DNA of 64,000 nucleotides from Rhabdophis nuchalis (lineage: Eukaryota; Chordata; Lepidosauria; Squamata; Natricidae): positions 142,849,503 to 142,913,502 of the forward strand of contig CM077645.1 in NCBI GenBank assembly GCA_039707465.1, in the 5' to 3' direction. Every line of letters starts with the position of its first letter. Position 1 is the stretch's first letter. Made by a program: the position numbers and the translations under genes. The notes beneath the pieces are model-generated. The model saw only the letters and a program-made list of their open reading frames with translations. It had not been told where the DNA came from and made no database searches. Below, piece after piece: positions 32,900 to 46,212 of this stretch.

Positions 32900-33969
32900 G
32901 GCAATTACAACTGCCTTACATATAAAACGACCCATTTGGAATAGAAATTAATTATTTAAAACTATTCCGTAAATCCACTACAAGAATCTGCTATGAAGAC
33001 CAAATCAGCCTGAGATTTTACATCGTTAAATTTCTTTTCTCAAACATAAAAATTAACAATTGCTATTAGAAAGAACAGGAAGTTCCTGTTCGTATTGTAT
33101 GGTGTAAATGTAGTGTATGTCTAAGTTTTGTGTGAGTATATTTTATATGCTTGTAAATAAAATTTATTAATTAAAAAAAAATTCCAAAGAGTACTCCTAA
33201 CTGAAATGCAGCTGAACCCATATGAAGTGTACAAGGAAAACAGAAGACAAAGCAATTCCACATGGTCTTAAACTTTTTTTTTAAGGGAATATCAAATTAG
33301 AAAGCTTATTCTAGTAATGTTGTTTACTGAAACTCCTTGGGCATCTCTTTGATGTGAAGGCATTGAACGGGTGTATATTAAAGTGTATTGACTTGCTTAA
33401 GCATTGGTTATTTCACTCCAGGAAACAATCAGCTTGAAATATATTCAGGCACCAGATGTGTTAGCTTGAATATTAAAAGATCTATCATGGAGAGTCAAGC
33501 ACTCATTAATAAAGTCTGCATAAATGATATCAACCCAAAAAACTTCTGAAACAAGAAATTTGTTCTCAATATGATTTATTCTAAAATTAAGCCCTGATAA
33601 GCTTCCTTGACAAATGCAACCCATAATAAATATATTTTTCTGAAAGATCAGCTGTAATAAAAGCAAATCTGATAAGCAATAGAAAAGGCCCCAATGAGAA
33701 ATCTGCCTAGTTGGTTAATTCTCATCAGTTTTAATATTTAATTTGCAGCAGAGAACATTTCTTTTTAATTTGCAAGACATCCTCCCAAGTTACACTTTAT
33801 TTTAAAATTTCTACAGAAAAATCATTGATTAAAATAATAATTTGCTTCCTGATTTTCCATTTTACTTCTTGAAAGTATAACCAACCTTTGCTTACTGAAA
33901 TTTTAATGGTCTGGCATTTCTGAAAAATGAATTCAGATAGTATAAGAATCTGGGTATGGATATTTGACT
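32900..33969. other. Unrecognised intergenic DNA
   Basis: AT-rich, with an 'aataaaatttattaattaaa' LINE-tail-like stretch near 33157. No gene identified. Confidence 0.3.
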
Positions 33970-34289
33970 GAACTACCCAGACATGGGTTGCTATCGGTTT
34001 TACTACTGGTTCGTAACCCATGCGCGCCTGATGCACACTGCATCACTTGTGCACACATGTGCACTGTTAAATGTAAATTGTTCTGCACATATGCGCAGAA
34101 CAATTTAGAGTAAACTGCACATGCGCAGTCACTGAAATCCAAAATGGCGGTGACCCAGCAGTGGTGAGGGAACCAGTTCTGGGGTGTGGCAGGCCTGAGT
34201 TGCTGCAGGTTCTGCGACCCAGGCCTGAATTCCACTATCAGTTCAGCTGAACCAGGCTCAACCGGCAGCAACCCACCTTTGGAACTACC
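33970..34289. mobile_element. hAT-like MITE, 304 bp, perfect TSD
   Basis: Element 33978-34281 with ends CAGACATGGGTTGC and GCAACCCACCTTTG (imperfect TIR) and an 8-bp TSD GAACTACC at 33970-33977 and 34282-34289. The interior contains a hairpin around 34077-34105 (AATTGTTCTGC and its complement). Confidence 0.75.
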
Positions 34290-34700
34290 ACAATAAATCT
34301 ATCCCCTTGGTCAGACCTCTGCTACTGATCCAAATATTAGTTGGAAAAACCAATGAAAACCAAATACATCTCAGAAATAGAAAATATGCCACATATGTAA
34401 TCTAAACAGAAACGGATGTTGTTTTCTTTTGACATACATTCTTAATATTTAATTCATGAATTATTTGTTCTACAGTATATGGATATATTTCTTATTGATT
34501 AGCTAAGACTGAAACCTCATTTTAACTTACATTTCATACTGATTACTGTGATCGATACTCATACATTAATTTGATCTAGTTTTAAAAGACGAAAGATTTA
34601 TACGATCTGAAGAGAAACCAGAAACTAGTTTTAAAATGATTCAATATATTAAATTTAATTGTATTATTAATATTCTTCTGTGAATTTGTATTCAATTTAC
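34290..34700. other. Unrecognised intergenic DNA
   Basis: Nothing identified. Confidence 0.3.
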
Positions 34701-34701
34701 T

Positions 34702-35243
34702 TACAATACAATACAATAGCAGAGTTGGAAGGGACCTTGTAGGTCTTCTAGTCCAACCCCCTGCATGGGCAGGAACCTTATACCATTTCAGACAAATGGC
34801 TGAAAACCCATCTTTTCCAGGGTTGGGGCATTCACAACTGCTGGAGGCAAGCTGTTCCAGAGGTTAATTGTTCTTACTGTTAGGAAATTTCTCCTTAGTT
34901 CTAAGTTGCTTCTCTCCTTGGTTAGTTTCCACCCATTGCTCCTTGTCCTGCCCCCAGGTGCCTTGGAGAAAAGTTTGACTCCCTCTTCTTTGTGGCACCC
35001 TCTGAGATATCGGAACACTGCTATCATGTCTCCCCTGGTCCTTCTCTTCATCAAACTAGACATACCCAGCTCCTGCAGCCGTTCTTCATATGTCTTAGTC
35101 TCCAGTCCTCTAATCATCTTGGTTGCTCTTCTCTGCACTCTTTCCAGAGTCTCCACGTCTTTTCTACATCGTGGCGACCAAAACTGTATGCAGTATTCCA
35201 AGTGTGGCCTTACCAAGGCACTATACAGTGGCATTAACACTTC
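34702..35243 (-). mobile_element. CR1 LINE 3' end
   Basis: Minus-strand copy with the GTATT-type tail (complement, 34702-34718) and 150 codons of the ORF2 C-terminus without a stop (34788-35240): LEYCIQFWSPRCRKDVETLE, VQRRATKMIRGLE, RNFLTVRTINLWNSLPP. 5'-truncated. Same family as 49653-52795, and close to it in sequence. Confidence 0.85.
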
Positions 35244-35249
35244 ACTTTA

Positions 35250-38230
35250 AAGCACTTGATGCTTTAAAATCTCTCGTTTATTTGCATATATTTTTTCTTG
35301 TTTTGTTTTAAAAAAAATATTTGAGCAAAGTTAAATACATATGTTAAAATGACTTTAATTCTCATGTTCTTATCTTATCCTATGCTAATCTATAATGAAA
35401 TAAAGAGCGTGCTGATTGACTGCTACTTAAATACATTTTAGAAAGGGTTCTTATTTGTAATATATTCCACCAGCTATTTGAGCACATCAGCAAGCCACCT
35501 ATGATATTTCTACCAGCTATGGCCATATAACTGTTTTCAGTACTGGCTTCTAGTATTATTCCCTTACTGCTCTAGGCAATTCTACTGTCACTTCATTACA
35601 GAAAGCAAGTCAGTAAATCAAAAAGAATCCCTGGACCAGGGACCAAAGACAGGTCACTAGGGAACAATCTCCTTGAAAGTAATCTTCACCTTGTCATCTT
35701 TATGTTCCAGAGATTGATAAAAACAGAAGTGCCTGAAAGATCTCTCATGATTAATTACAAGCGCCATGGCCACAAGGCTAAGTCACTAAACCATGTCTTT
35801 ATCCAGAATTAAACTTCTCATGACATCTGTTTTATTGTCAAGATCAGAAAGGTGGGGCAGTAATAGATGTGAGACAAAGCTAACTGGACCATTGTAAAGT
35901 CTTTCTGACTTTGATAGAGTTAAAGTTAAGGCACTCTGTTCCCTTAGTTCTTGAATAAGATAGCAAACAATTACTTGGGACCAATGACATGGTTCTTATT
36001 GCTATTCTTCCTGAATGTAACCAAAGTCAGAATTGGACATGTTGAGCAACAAATGTATTTCCACCTAATGTATCTGAAATATGTATTCACTATAAGCATC
36101 TTGTTGGTAGTTGAGTTGTTCACAGGGTAACTAAAGCATAGTCTGAATCTTTCTGCAGCCTGCCAGATCACAGCCATTTGCTGGAATACAATGAGACTGG
36201 AATATAACAATGCAATCATTGTAGCATTTCTTCTCCTTTTCATCTGGCCAAGTCTACCCAATTATGTGGTTGTTTTTCTTTTATAGAGTGTCATTTTGCA
36301 ATTGCTCAACCTAATTTCATCTGATGGTGATGTTCCTAAAAAAATAGGCCCCTGTCAGAGGCTCAGCCATTAACTATATCAGAGATATATAACCTAGGGC
36401 CTCAAAAACTCACTGAAGCTTCCAAGTTGTAATGTTTAAGAGAAAATATAATTAAAAAAGTTAAATATATGGGAGGTAACTGTTTTAATGCTCCCTTAGA
36501 CTTTCTGCATAAATTATATATTTCTATGGGGTCTGTACCTTTCAAATTTGGGAAATGGATTTAATGAATTTGTGAAGAATTATTACAGTTCCAAGTATAA
36601 TTCTCAATGTTCCTCACCATTGACCATATTGGTTGGAGAGCTGCAATTTGTAATCCATCAATGACTAAAAGACCACATCTTTCTCATCCTTGTTCATAAA
36701 TAAATGGAGAAAAGATCTGGCATTTATTACACATTTCATAACACATTCTCTATATTTTTACAGAAAAAATAGAGCATATTGCCATTATGTAAGAAATAGG
36801 TTTAGTTCATACAGCTGGTATGAAATTAAACAATCAAATACAATTCTCTATTGCAAAGGACACTTTCAAACCATAATCTGGAAAAAGAAACACCAACTGA
36901 AAAGAATAAAGATTTACATCTGCAGAAAATGCCAAATTTCAGGAAGACATTTTCATTTTATATTTAAGAAAATATGAAAGATAAAAAATAACTATATAGC
37001 CAGAGAGAGATAGACAAGCAAACAAACAAACAAACAAACAAACAAACAGAAAGAGAGGGGGAAATCTGTAGAAATCTAGAGAATTGGGAGAATATAGACC
37101 ACCATTAAAAATACATTGTTTAATTCCCCCCCCCCCCCCCCCATCAATATATAAACCGACATATAATTACTCTAGGGACAGTATACTTTGCCAGAAAACT
37201 GTCATCAACTATCTGGATACAGAAATATAGAGGAAAAACTTATGTATGTGCATATTAGGGAAAAAACTGTTTATCAAGTATATACAAGGAAATTGCATGT
37301 GAAAATAAGTATGATTGTTTGTATGATGTTTTTAAAATTACCCACTACTAGGCAATGCCCAAACAAGAACTACCCTGTATTGTCCAGTGGGGGCAGTATA
37401 AAAACAGTCCTTTCCAGCTTTTATGCCCATGTGGAGATGGCTCTGTGGAATCCAGAGCCATGTGCTCCTTTGATGCTCTCTCTATAGGAAATCTTGGAAG
37501 TTATACATTTATTCAATTTTAAAGAACTAACAGAACACAATGTCTATCTGTCACTACTTCCATTTGACCTGCTCTCTGACCTAACTTTCCAGGTTCCTTA
37601 CCATTTGTTATACCCATTCCTACCTACTGTTGAAATTTAGCACAGATTTAGTTGATTGCCATTGCTATCTGTGCGACAGCTACCATAATAATTGCATCAA
37701 TTTAATTATATTGAATTTATGTCTTTTTTAAAGTTTTGTTAAGAATTACAGGTTTATGAATTTTAATGTTATGTGGGGCTCAAGTATCTAAAAAGGTTTG
37801 ATTAATAGTGTGTCTCATTTTATTGGATCTTGATGCAAAGGACATCTCATGAATGCAGTGGATTGAATTCCCAATAGCATCATGGCATCATCATGTAAAT
37901 GAGGTAATTTTCATAAGCATACATTTCTTGCATAGCGATGTGTAACATGAGGCTTTACTCTCCAATTCAATGGATAATTCTCGGTGATGGAAGCCCTTCC
38001 TTCTGGTGAAAATAGGGTTACACTGTTCAATTTATCTTTTCAGAAAGTAAGCACTCATTCGGCACAAAATCTTCTTCCTATTATGTTTTTATTTTTGTAA
38101 TTAACTATGATTGGTAATACCATAAAAGTCACTTATGAAACCCTTTCTACATTTACAGAACACACAAGCATTACCAAAAATTGTATTCAGGGCAAGGTTG
38201 TACATTGTGGGCCTACTACACTCTGCAGGA
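35250..38230. other. Long unrecognised intergenic stretch
   Basis: About 3 kb AT-rich DNA with a (CAAA)n run (37019-37047) and a C-run (37127-37142). No ORF with a domain, no repeat termini found. Confidence 0.3.
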
Positions 38231-38234
38231 GAGT

Positions 38235-38475
38235 TACTACAGATTACTGTACTGGTTAGAGTGCAGTACTGCAGGCTACTTCAGCTGACTGCTAGTTGCA
38301 GTTCAGCAGTTCAATTCTCACCAGGCTCAAGGTTGACTCATCCTTCCATCCTTCCAAGGTGGGTAAAATGAGAACCCAGATTGTTGAGCGTAATATGCTG
38401 ATTCTGTAAACCACTTAGAAAGGACTGTAAAAGCACTATGAAGTGGTATATAAGTCTAAGGGCTATTGCTATTAC
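38235..38475 (+). mobile_element. tRNA-derived squamate SINE
   Basis: A-box-like TGGTTAGAGTGCAG (38250-38263) and B-box-like GTTCAATTC (38308-38316) are correctly spaced, followed by a tRNA-unrelated body and a 3' end resembling an L2-type LINE tail ('aaaccacttagaaagg ... gaagtggtatataag'). Such SINEs are thought to borrow the partner LINE's enzymes. Confidence 0.7.
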
Positions 38476-39790
38476 TAATTCCAAAGGTGCTGTGATAGAA
38501 AATCTGTGTAGTAACAATCCATTCCACAATTCGATCAGATTTCCAGACACAAAAACGAAGTTTATAATATATAGGGGACATATCACCTTATCCTTTGTTA
38601 ACTTTTTACATATTCTAATATTCATATAAATTAACCCAATCAATAAGGCTAACCCTAACAACCCTATATTTTATTATGGAAATGAAGTATATCTGTGGCT
38701 CATTAACATGACCAATCAAATAAAGAAATACTTTGTATAAAGCCATAAAGAAAGCTTGCAACCCCAATCCTCTAGGGTTTTCTTTATTTTTGGAGCTGTA
38801 TCTGTCAATAAAATGTATTTGTGCTTCAGTATAATTTTGTCTTGGTCTCTGATTCAAACTTTCTTCTGGAAAATTCTCCTACAGTACATATCCCACTGTC
38901 AAACCAATATTCTGGTATTCTGGGCTGGAGACAAACATTATTGTGAGTTGTGGCTGGTATGATTATCTTGGTCCTGCACTGTTAATTTGTGGAGGTGCGA
39001 GAAAACACCTGCAGGGAACTTTTACGTTTAAATCCATTCAGGGAAGTGCCTGAAGCCAAAATATTTCTCTTCCACCAGCTTGCCATCCCCATTTTAGCTT
39101 AATTGGTAACCGAACAGCTGTTGCCTCAGGGATACTAAGCTTGCAAGATGGGCTTCATTGTTTAAGATGTTTAATAAATCTCAGAGAGGAACAATATGGT
39201 GTACCTTTGTACTCATATAAATTAATCACATCAAGGTAGTTCAAGAGTTGAACAAGGGAGAATTATATTATCTCTCAACAAAATCAGCTTTATTCCATCC
39301 ATTTTATGAGGGAATCTTGCTAAAGATTTTTCTATCCAAACCCATAAAATCAAAGCAGCAAGAAGCAGTCTGATAACAGGCACTTCAAAGCTACTCTAAA
39401 ATAGCTTGTACTTTGGATATGTCATGGCCACAGCTGATTCAGTCAGTAAAAGAGAACGTTCTAATATTGCAATCTTTGGCCATTCAATTTCTTCCATAAA
39501 GCAGGCAGGACACCCTTAATTGATGTGCCATTTCCAACTGATGAAATTATTAGTTATGCAATATTTCCTGGTGAGGTTTTATACATGTAGTAGATATTTA
39601 AGTTCTTAAAAGAAAAAAAAACTATATGATAGCAGAGCTAATCTGTCTCTAATTCTTACAGAACAACATGATGGCTGCTAATGGTTTGCTAATAGTATCT
39701 GGGACAGTTTCCCTCACAATAGCAAATCATAGCAAATCATAGTTCTTCTTTGGCATTTATAACCATAGTGGATAAGTTGTAGAAAGCATA
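38476..39790. other. Unrecognised intergenic DNA
   Basis: No gene or repeat element identified. Confidence 0.3.
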
Positions 39791-39919
39791 TTAAAAAACC
39801 GACAGACAGACAGACAGATAAAACACATATCAAGGATGTAGAATTGCCTCAAAAGCAATAACTACCGTGCCTATTAACTATAGAAGAAACAATATAATTC
39901 AAAGGAATACCTAACCATA

Positions 39920-40037
<118 letters not shown>

Positions 40038-40414
40038 ACAACCAAAGCAAATAGAAGAAGATATCAGCTGTAAAAAAGCTGTGATAGTATTGCCCATAAA
40101 ACTCAGACATCAAAATTGGCTTGGAAAAGACAGATAGTCCTTAAATTTGAGGAACAGTCAATATCTTTGCAAAGTGGCTGCTTTATTTTTGCCCCCAATA
40201 CAAATCTCAAATATTTTAGGCAACGTGAAAGGCATTTTATTAAGGTGGAGTCAAATCTTTATAACAATATGTACATTCAAGATATGTGATACATCAGAAA
40301 ACAACAAATTAAACAAGAAAAGCTATCTATTAGATATGAGAAAAGACAGACCCTGTAAAATGTGTGTCTTCTCTTTTCACACCAGGTTTTTTTTTTTTGC
40401 AACATTTAAGGACT

Positions 40415-40718
40415 GCACAGGTCAAGGTTCCCCTCGCACGTAAGGGGTTGGTGCTCATCTCTGTTTCAAAGCTGAAGAGCCAGCTCTGTCTGAAGATGTT
40501 TCCTTGGTTATGGGGCTGGCATGATTAAACGCCGAAGGTGCATGGAACGCTGTTACCTTCCCAGCAAAGGTGGTTCCTATTTTTCTACTTGCATTTTTAC
40601 ATGTTTTTGAACTGTTAGGTTGGCAGAAGCTGAGACAAGTAACGTGATTTGAATCACCTAACTGCTGACCTTTTGATCGACAAGCTCAGCATCTTAGCCA
40701 CTGAGCCACTGCATCCGT
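40415..40718 (-). mobile_element. tRNA-derived SINE, minus strand
   Basis: The right end, read on the minus strand, starts with a tRNA-like stretch (TGGCTCAGTGGCTAAGATGC, A-box-like) and continues through 'cagcttctgccaacc' to a 3' part near 40430 with 'gcgaggggaacc'. Well-known squamate SINE type; name not assigned. Confidence 0.65.
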
Positions 40719-40719
40719 A

Positions 40720-41690
40720 AGGACTACATAATGCAGTACTAATGTCTGATTGGTGGTCCCTGAAAAGGCTAGTTTTTCACATCAAAAGAAATGACTTTGG
40801 CTCAAAGGATAAACATGGTTTCCTAAACTTCAAAATGAGGCATGGATAATACCAGCTTTATTAATATGCTAATAATAAAGCTGAATTTCAACATAACAAT
40901 AGCTGAACAAAGCTTTCGTTTCCCTGATTTGATTAGTCAGATCAAGATTCCAATCATATCTTACAATCAGGGCAGAAAATTGTCCTCAAGTCTAGCGGAT
41001 GTCTGAAATTATTATTCATAGAACGCTCTGATTTTCCAACAGTCATACAATTTGAAAGTAATCCATGCTTGAGCTACCACTCTTATTGCAGCTTGCCATT
41101 ATTTTCAGCTTCTCAAGTGTAGTTTAAAATTGTGAAATGTAAATAATCATTTGTCTGAATATTTAACCAATGAATATTTAGTAATGAGTTTTTCAAAGTT
41201 CATTAAATTTTCTTGGATATCACCACACAGAAGGAAAAGCACAAAAGAAGGAAGTTATCCATGCAAAAAACCCCTAGTGACTCCTGGTTTTTGTTCAGTG
41301 CCTTTGCAAGTGCTGAGCTACTTATCTGTTCATCTTGAAATAGGAATAGTGTGATGCATTACAACATCATCTCTACCCTGTCAATGTAAACTGATTTGAA
41401 CATTATATGCCAGTCTTGCCATTCTTACTAGGAGCTCTGGGAATTATAATTTTCCATCTGCTGAACCTTAGGCAGAAGTCTGTCTCTCTATAGTTTTGCT
41501 CCAGATAGTTTTTCTCGAATATTGCAATAATTCCAAGGAAGATTTCCAAGGACAAGGAAATGCTGTTTCAAGCTGCTCTTTGTCCTATGTTTGTGTTAGT
41601 TGTCACTAAACCAGTTAAAAAAAATCCTGTTCAAATTGAGACACATCAGTACTAGTGTGTACATCACTCAGTCTGGTCTCCAAGCTATTA
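40720..41690. other. Unrecognised intergenic DNA
   Basis: Nothing identified. Confidence 0.3.
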
Positions 41691-41692
41691 TA

Positions 41693-41814
41693 CTTCCTTC
41701 CTTCCTTCCTTCCTTCCTTCCTTCCTTCCTTCCTTCCTTCCTCCACCCTCTCGTTCCTTCCTTCCTTCCTTCCTTCCTTCCTTCCTTCCTTCCTTCCTTC
41801 CTTCCTTCCTTCCT

Positions 41815-41901
<87 letters not shown>

Positions 41902-41925
41902 ATTCCCTCCCCTTCCCTCCCCTCC
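41693..41925 (+). repeat. (CCTT)n-(CTTT)n microsatellite
   Basis: CCTT units with one interruption at 41742-41755, then CTTT units from about 41815 to 41900. ORFs on both strands here are artefacts. Confidence 0.95.
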
Positions 41926-41929
41926 TCTT

Positions 41930-43825
41930 TTCCAACCATCTCACATCTGTGATGCTGTGTGGCTCAGATAATTTCCCCACATAATTTCTTCTTCCCATCT
42001 TTCAGTTCCAGGAAATCCATGGCCAATTTCTCTCTCTCTTCTTAGGGACTTTTTTAAGGCATGTATCCTTTTGCATATATATGTGTGTGTATGTAAACAC
42101 AGACACAATTAAATTACATTTATTTTGACAAAGTGTGGATACAGGGACAGAAAACCCTTCTTTCTGTCATATGCAAACTGGTTATTTGTTCCAACACTTA
42201 GCATGTTGGCTAAGGTCTTTGCTTAGTATGAGAAGATTGTTGGTTTGTAATCCAATAGAAATATGTGCATATGTGTCTTATGACATTTCTGAATCGATAG
42301 TTCCCCCTTTTGCTTTCTTTCAGTCCAGTCACTTGGAAAAAATAGAAAGGTTTATCCCCAGGCAAGGTTGACTCTAAACTAAGGCTGAGTAGTCCTAGGA
42401 GCACCAAATTTTAGGGACAACAAACTTTTAAAAACCTCTCAAAACATACAAAAACAAACAAAATAACAGTGTACTGCATGAGCCAGCACACCTGCTTCGG
42501 AGTTAAACATAACTTTGCAGAATTGTTGCTAATGTAATTAAAATTATTTACTGTGTAAAGAGGATGAAAAGTTAGAGAAAAAGGGAAAAAAATATGTGGT
42601 TTGAAAATCCTAGGTAGAAAGCTTAAGCACTTGGGGAGTTGGGAGAGACAAAATGGTGCTGTTTTGAATTTCCTAACAAAATTGGAAGATCAGCCAAACC
42701 ATGGATGACCTGGCCTTCAAAATGGCTGCCCTAATCTCCTAAATAATCTGAACCAATTTAGCCACTTAAGGTGACATACGTAATGATCCCACCTCCTATT
42801 TTCCTCCACAACAACAGACCCACAAGATAGCCTGGACAGGGTGAGAAACTGGTTTATACACGGTTATAGAAATTACAATTAGAATTGCAGGAAAGCTTTA
42901 CTTCTTTGAGAACCTTCCAGAAATATACTACAATAGGATTAAAACATCATAGCATACATAACTGCAAAGCTTTTGCATCAATCGGAAACATTCATTATAC
43001 AACTTCATTTGCCCAAACGAGCAAACGACAAAATTGTAAAGAGTTTTCTCCCACTTTCACACTAAAAAAATAAAATTTAATCAAGTTGTATATCTAATAT
43101 TGGAGTCACTCAGAATCCCTTAGGTACCACTTTGATCCTATCCTCAGACATGATTTATTTTTAAGTTGGCCAGCCAATTTATGTCACTCATATTGAATAT
43201 TATTTAAAAAAAAACAACTGTACATTTTTTCCATCCATTTATACCTGTCTCCAGAGCCAGTTTGTAGAAGCCTTCCCTGTCTTTATAGCCACCATAGAAG
43301 ATAGAATGATAGCTAATAATTCAATAATGGTGTTCTAAGAACTCCGTTTATGATTTCAAGAGCTCTCACCCAAAAAATTGGCACAGGAATGTTTGCTTAT
43401 TATCCATCGTTCATTGTCTTTCAAGGATGAAGGAAGGATACTTGGCACACAGAGCATCAACTGGGACAATTCCTTCCCAGGTTGCATAGATTGGCCTACA
43501 TTAATAAACCACACTGCACTTCTGTCAGAAATCTTTGTAATAAGCACAAGGAGGCTTTGTCTGCTGTAATGGTGAACATTCTCTGATTCTCTCCTGACAG
43601 TTTGATAATCAAGTACAATAGCACCATCTACTTGTCAAAGATCATATCAGCATACCAAATTTATTCTCCCATATGAAGCCTGTTTTAACTCCAAAAGAAA
43701 TGAATGAAAATCGTAGATTGTTTGTGGTCTAAAAGATTGAATAAAACCATATTCTACCACTTAATGTGTTGTATGATGGCAACAAATTGTGGTTGTATCT
43801 GCAAGGCACGACTAAATAAATCATG
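41930..43825. other. Unrecognised intergenic DNA
   Basis: No gene or element identified. Confidence 0.3.
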
Positions 43826-43964
43826 GTTTAGAACAGAGGTGTCAAACCTGTGTTGTTACACAACATATCACAATTTTTCCCCCTTTGCTAAAATGGGTGT
43901 GGGTGTGGTCTGTATGTGAAGCATCCAGCCCATGGCACGTGAGTTCAACACCCCTGGTTTAGAA
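43826..43964. mobile_element. hAT-like MITE, 123 bp, perfect TSD
   Basis: Element 43834-43956 with ends CAGAGGTGTCAAACC and AGTTCAACACCCCTG and an 8-bp TSD GTTTAGAA (43826-43833, 43957-43964). Very short deletion derivative. Confidence 0.8.
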
Positions 43965-44444
43965 TATAAAATGAACATTTCAATTGTAATGGCCTATAAG
44001 GATATCATAAGGAAACTGATTTCATTTTTCCTAATCCATGCTTGTTTATAAAGCCCATGCTTGATTGGAAGTAAAATCTCTAAGAATATATTTACCTCTA
44101 TGGAGAAAGAAGTGTTCTGCTGGTATGACTATTCCTAAAACGTCCTAGGTATTAGGAAGAACAGAAAGATTGCATGCATTGCAATAAAATGAACATATTT
44201 GTATTTATTGCTATAAATATTAAGTAAAATTCTTTTATTATTTAAGCATTAGTATATTATTAATATATATATAACAAATTGATTAAATTGATTAATCAAA
44301 ATAAATTTCAATACAATAAGTATTAATATAACTAGTGATTAAATAATATTAATATTTCTATTTAAAGTTTATCGCTGAATCTCACTGAAATACATAAGAT
44401 TTTAAGTCAATCAGACTGAAATATCACTTTCATGTCTTCCTTCT

Positions 44445-44680
44445 GGCGCGCCCTAAAAAGCTGGCTTCTCCACCAAGCCGGCCTGGCCTAAATAAAATAA
44501 ACTATTAATTTTAATTGTTAATTTTTATATTTAATTGTAAATTGTCAATTGGTTATTGGATTTACTATTTAATTTTTTTTAAAACTTTTGTAGTATGTGT
44601 TTTTATGTTGTACGCGGCCCTGAGTCCTTTGGGAGAAGGGCGGCATATAAATCCAATAAATCCTAATCCTATTTATTTAT
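44445..44680 (+). mobile_element. L2-like LINE 3' end
   Basis: Encodes the last about 12 residues of ORF2 (KSWLLHQAGLA, ending at 44491) and a 3' UTR with the 'cctgagtcctttgggagaagg' segment and AATCC-type tail. Confidence 0.7.
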
Positions 44681-44689
44681 TTAATATCT

Positions 44690-45634
44690 TAACTTCTTTT
44701 TTCTACAATTTTTCTACAATTCAAGGTGGTGTATATAATGCTCCTGCATTGTATTTTCGCCACAATAGCAACCTTGTGAGGTGTGTTGAAATGAAAGAGA
44801 GTGACAAACTCAGTCAGTCAGCTTCCATGCCTGCTCAAAGCATAACTAAGTCTAAATTTCACGTCACAGATTCTTTTATCAGAGTTGTTCATGTAATTGC
44901 TGTGTGTGGTTCTGGTTCTTGTCAGATTGGGGAAAGCTAGTGTAAAAGTAAAGTCATTTTTTTAAAAAAGAAAGCATGTTTTTCATTTCCTTTCACTTTT
45001 TATTAAAAGATATACCCCTCTGCTGGCAAAGTGAAACATTCACAAAGGGCAAATATACTTCATATTTTTCCACCAGGACTGGTTTTCTGAAAAATAATTG
45101 CATGCGTTCACTTGCTAAATATATATTAATTCTATAGGGAAATTATGTCCCTTTTCTGAATGCTAAATTAATTATGATTAATGTTAGCATTCATTTGTAC
45201 TTAGAGGACTTTCTTAAGGACTTTCTTGAGGACTTTTTCAGAAAAAAAAGAAAGAAAAAGACAGCTGCTCAGTAAATCCCACCAACTTGGCTTATGAGGC
45301 CTTCCATGATTTTTGCTTTAGGCTTCCAACGTTTGTATTTTATGCCTTTTGCTGCCTAAGCCATGGCTTATAAATTGCAGCTATCGGAGAGACACAAGAA
45401 TACCAGGGTTATTCTCCCGTTGGACAGGCCTGAAACCTAACCTGAAATATAGCGGGACTTCTGTTCATAGGTTCACCTTTCTGATCAATGATTGCATAAA
45501 TCTTTTTGCTTACTTGCTCACTACAACTGCCCCCGAAAATAGAACAACTGGACAATATATCCTAGTGACAATTTCTATGTTACACAGGCTGTATATAATT
45601 TAGGCACCAATTTCACATTATGCTTGGGAGAGAG

Positions 45635-45640
<6 letters not shown>
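44690..45640. other. Mostly unrecognised; possible old SINE at 44720-44900
   Basis: 44755-44830 resembles a conserved old amniote SINE-like repeat ('aaccttgtgaggt ... agagagtgac'). The rest shows nothing. Confidence 0.3.
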
Positions 45641-45644
<4 letters not shown>

Positions 45645-45669
<25 letters not shown>

Positions 45670-45935
45670 AATTGTTTCACAACAACCTGTTATTATTAGG
45701 CCCCAATTAAGGGAGGAGACATACTGTTTCCCTTCCTGCCTTTCGGCTCATCACCACAGACCATCCAGACAGCAAGCCAAGAATTACGTTGTATAATTTT
45801 TTTAGATATGTGTGTTATTGATCAGCTCATAAAACTAACATATATATATGTGTATGTATGTATGTGTGTATATACATACATACATACATACATACATACA
45901 TACATACATACATACATACATACATACATACTGTC
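45645..45935. repeat. PLE-related module between TG and CATA repeats
   Basis: (TG)n at 45645-45669, a module with 'ccccaattaagggagg' also seen at 32037, 32350 and 32640, and a CATA repeat at 45877-45931. Confidence 0.6.
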
Positions 45936-45983
45936 ATTGCTGGCTTCGGGGATTTTCCCGTGTATATAGCATGGAGATGTTAT

Positions 45984-46020
45984 TGCAACGTTTCGGCAAG
46001 ATCTCACTTGCCATCATCAG
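45984..46020 (-). ncRNA. Hammerhead-like core, family 1 copy b
   Basis: CUGAUGA (46020-46014), U, GGCAAG-UGAGAU-CUUGCC, GAAAC (45994-45990), GUU-GCA (45989-45984). Stem I up to 3 bp with UGC before CUGAUGA. Confidence 0.6.
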
Positions 46021-46051
46021 GCAGGCTTCTGATGATGGCAAGTGAGCCTGT

Positions 46052-46088
46052 CTGATGATGGCAAGTGAGATCTTGCCGAAACGTTGCA
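46052..46088 (+). ncRNA. Hammerhead-like core, family 1 copy c
   Basis: CUGAUGA (46052-46058), U, hairpin GGCAAG-UGAGAU-CUUGCC (46060-46077), GAAAC (46078-46082), GUU (46083-46085), GCA. The two copies here are head to head, 31 bp apart. Confidence 0.6.
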
Positions 46089-46212
46089 ATAACATCTCCA
46101 TGCTATATACACGGGAAAATCCCCGAAGCCAGCAATGCCAGCATACCTACACCCGTGAAAATCTACAAAAACATATATATATATGTTTATATATATAAAA
46201 CATATATTATAT

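Larger units (their letters stand above)
45936..46180. mobile_element. PLE-type inverted terminal module, family 1
   Basis: Two inverted arms (45936-46030 and 46036-46180) sharing the 'cacgggaaaatccccgaag' edge, each with a hammerhead-like core, joined by a short centre with a partial third copy of the core start. Same module as downstream of the GIY-YIG ORF at 30480-30640. Confidence 0.7.

Noticed and set aside
45700..45760. A further hammerhead-like core on the minus strand (GUGAUGA-GCC-GAAA-GGC)
   Set aside because: GAAAC does not follow the hairpin directly and the first base of the core is wrong.
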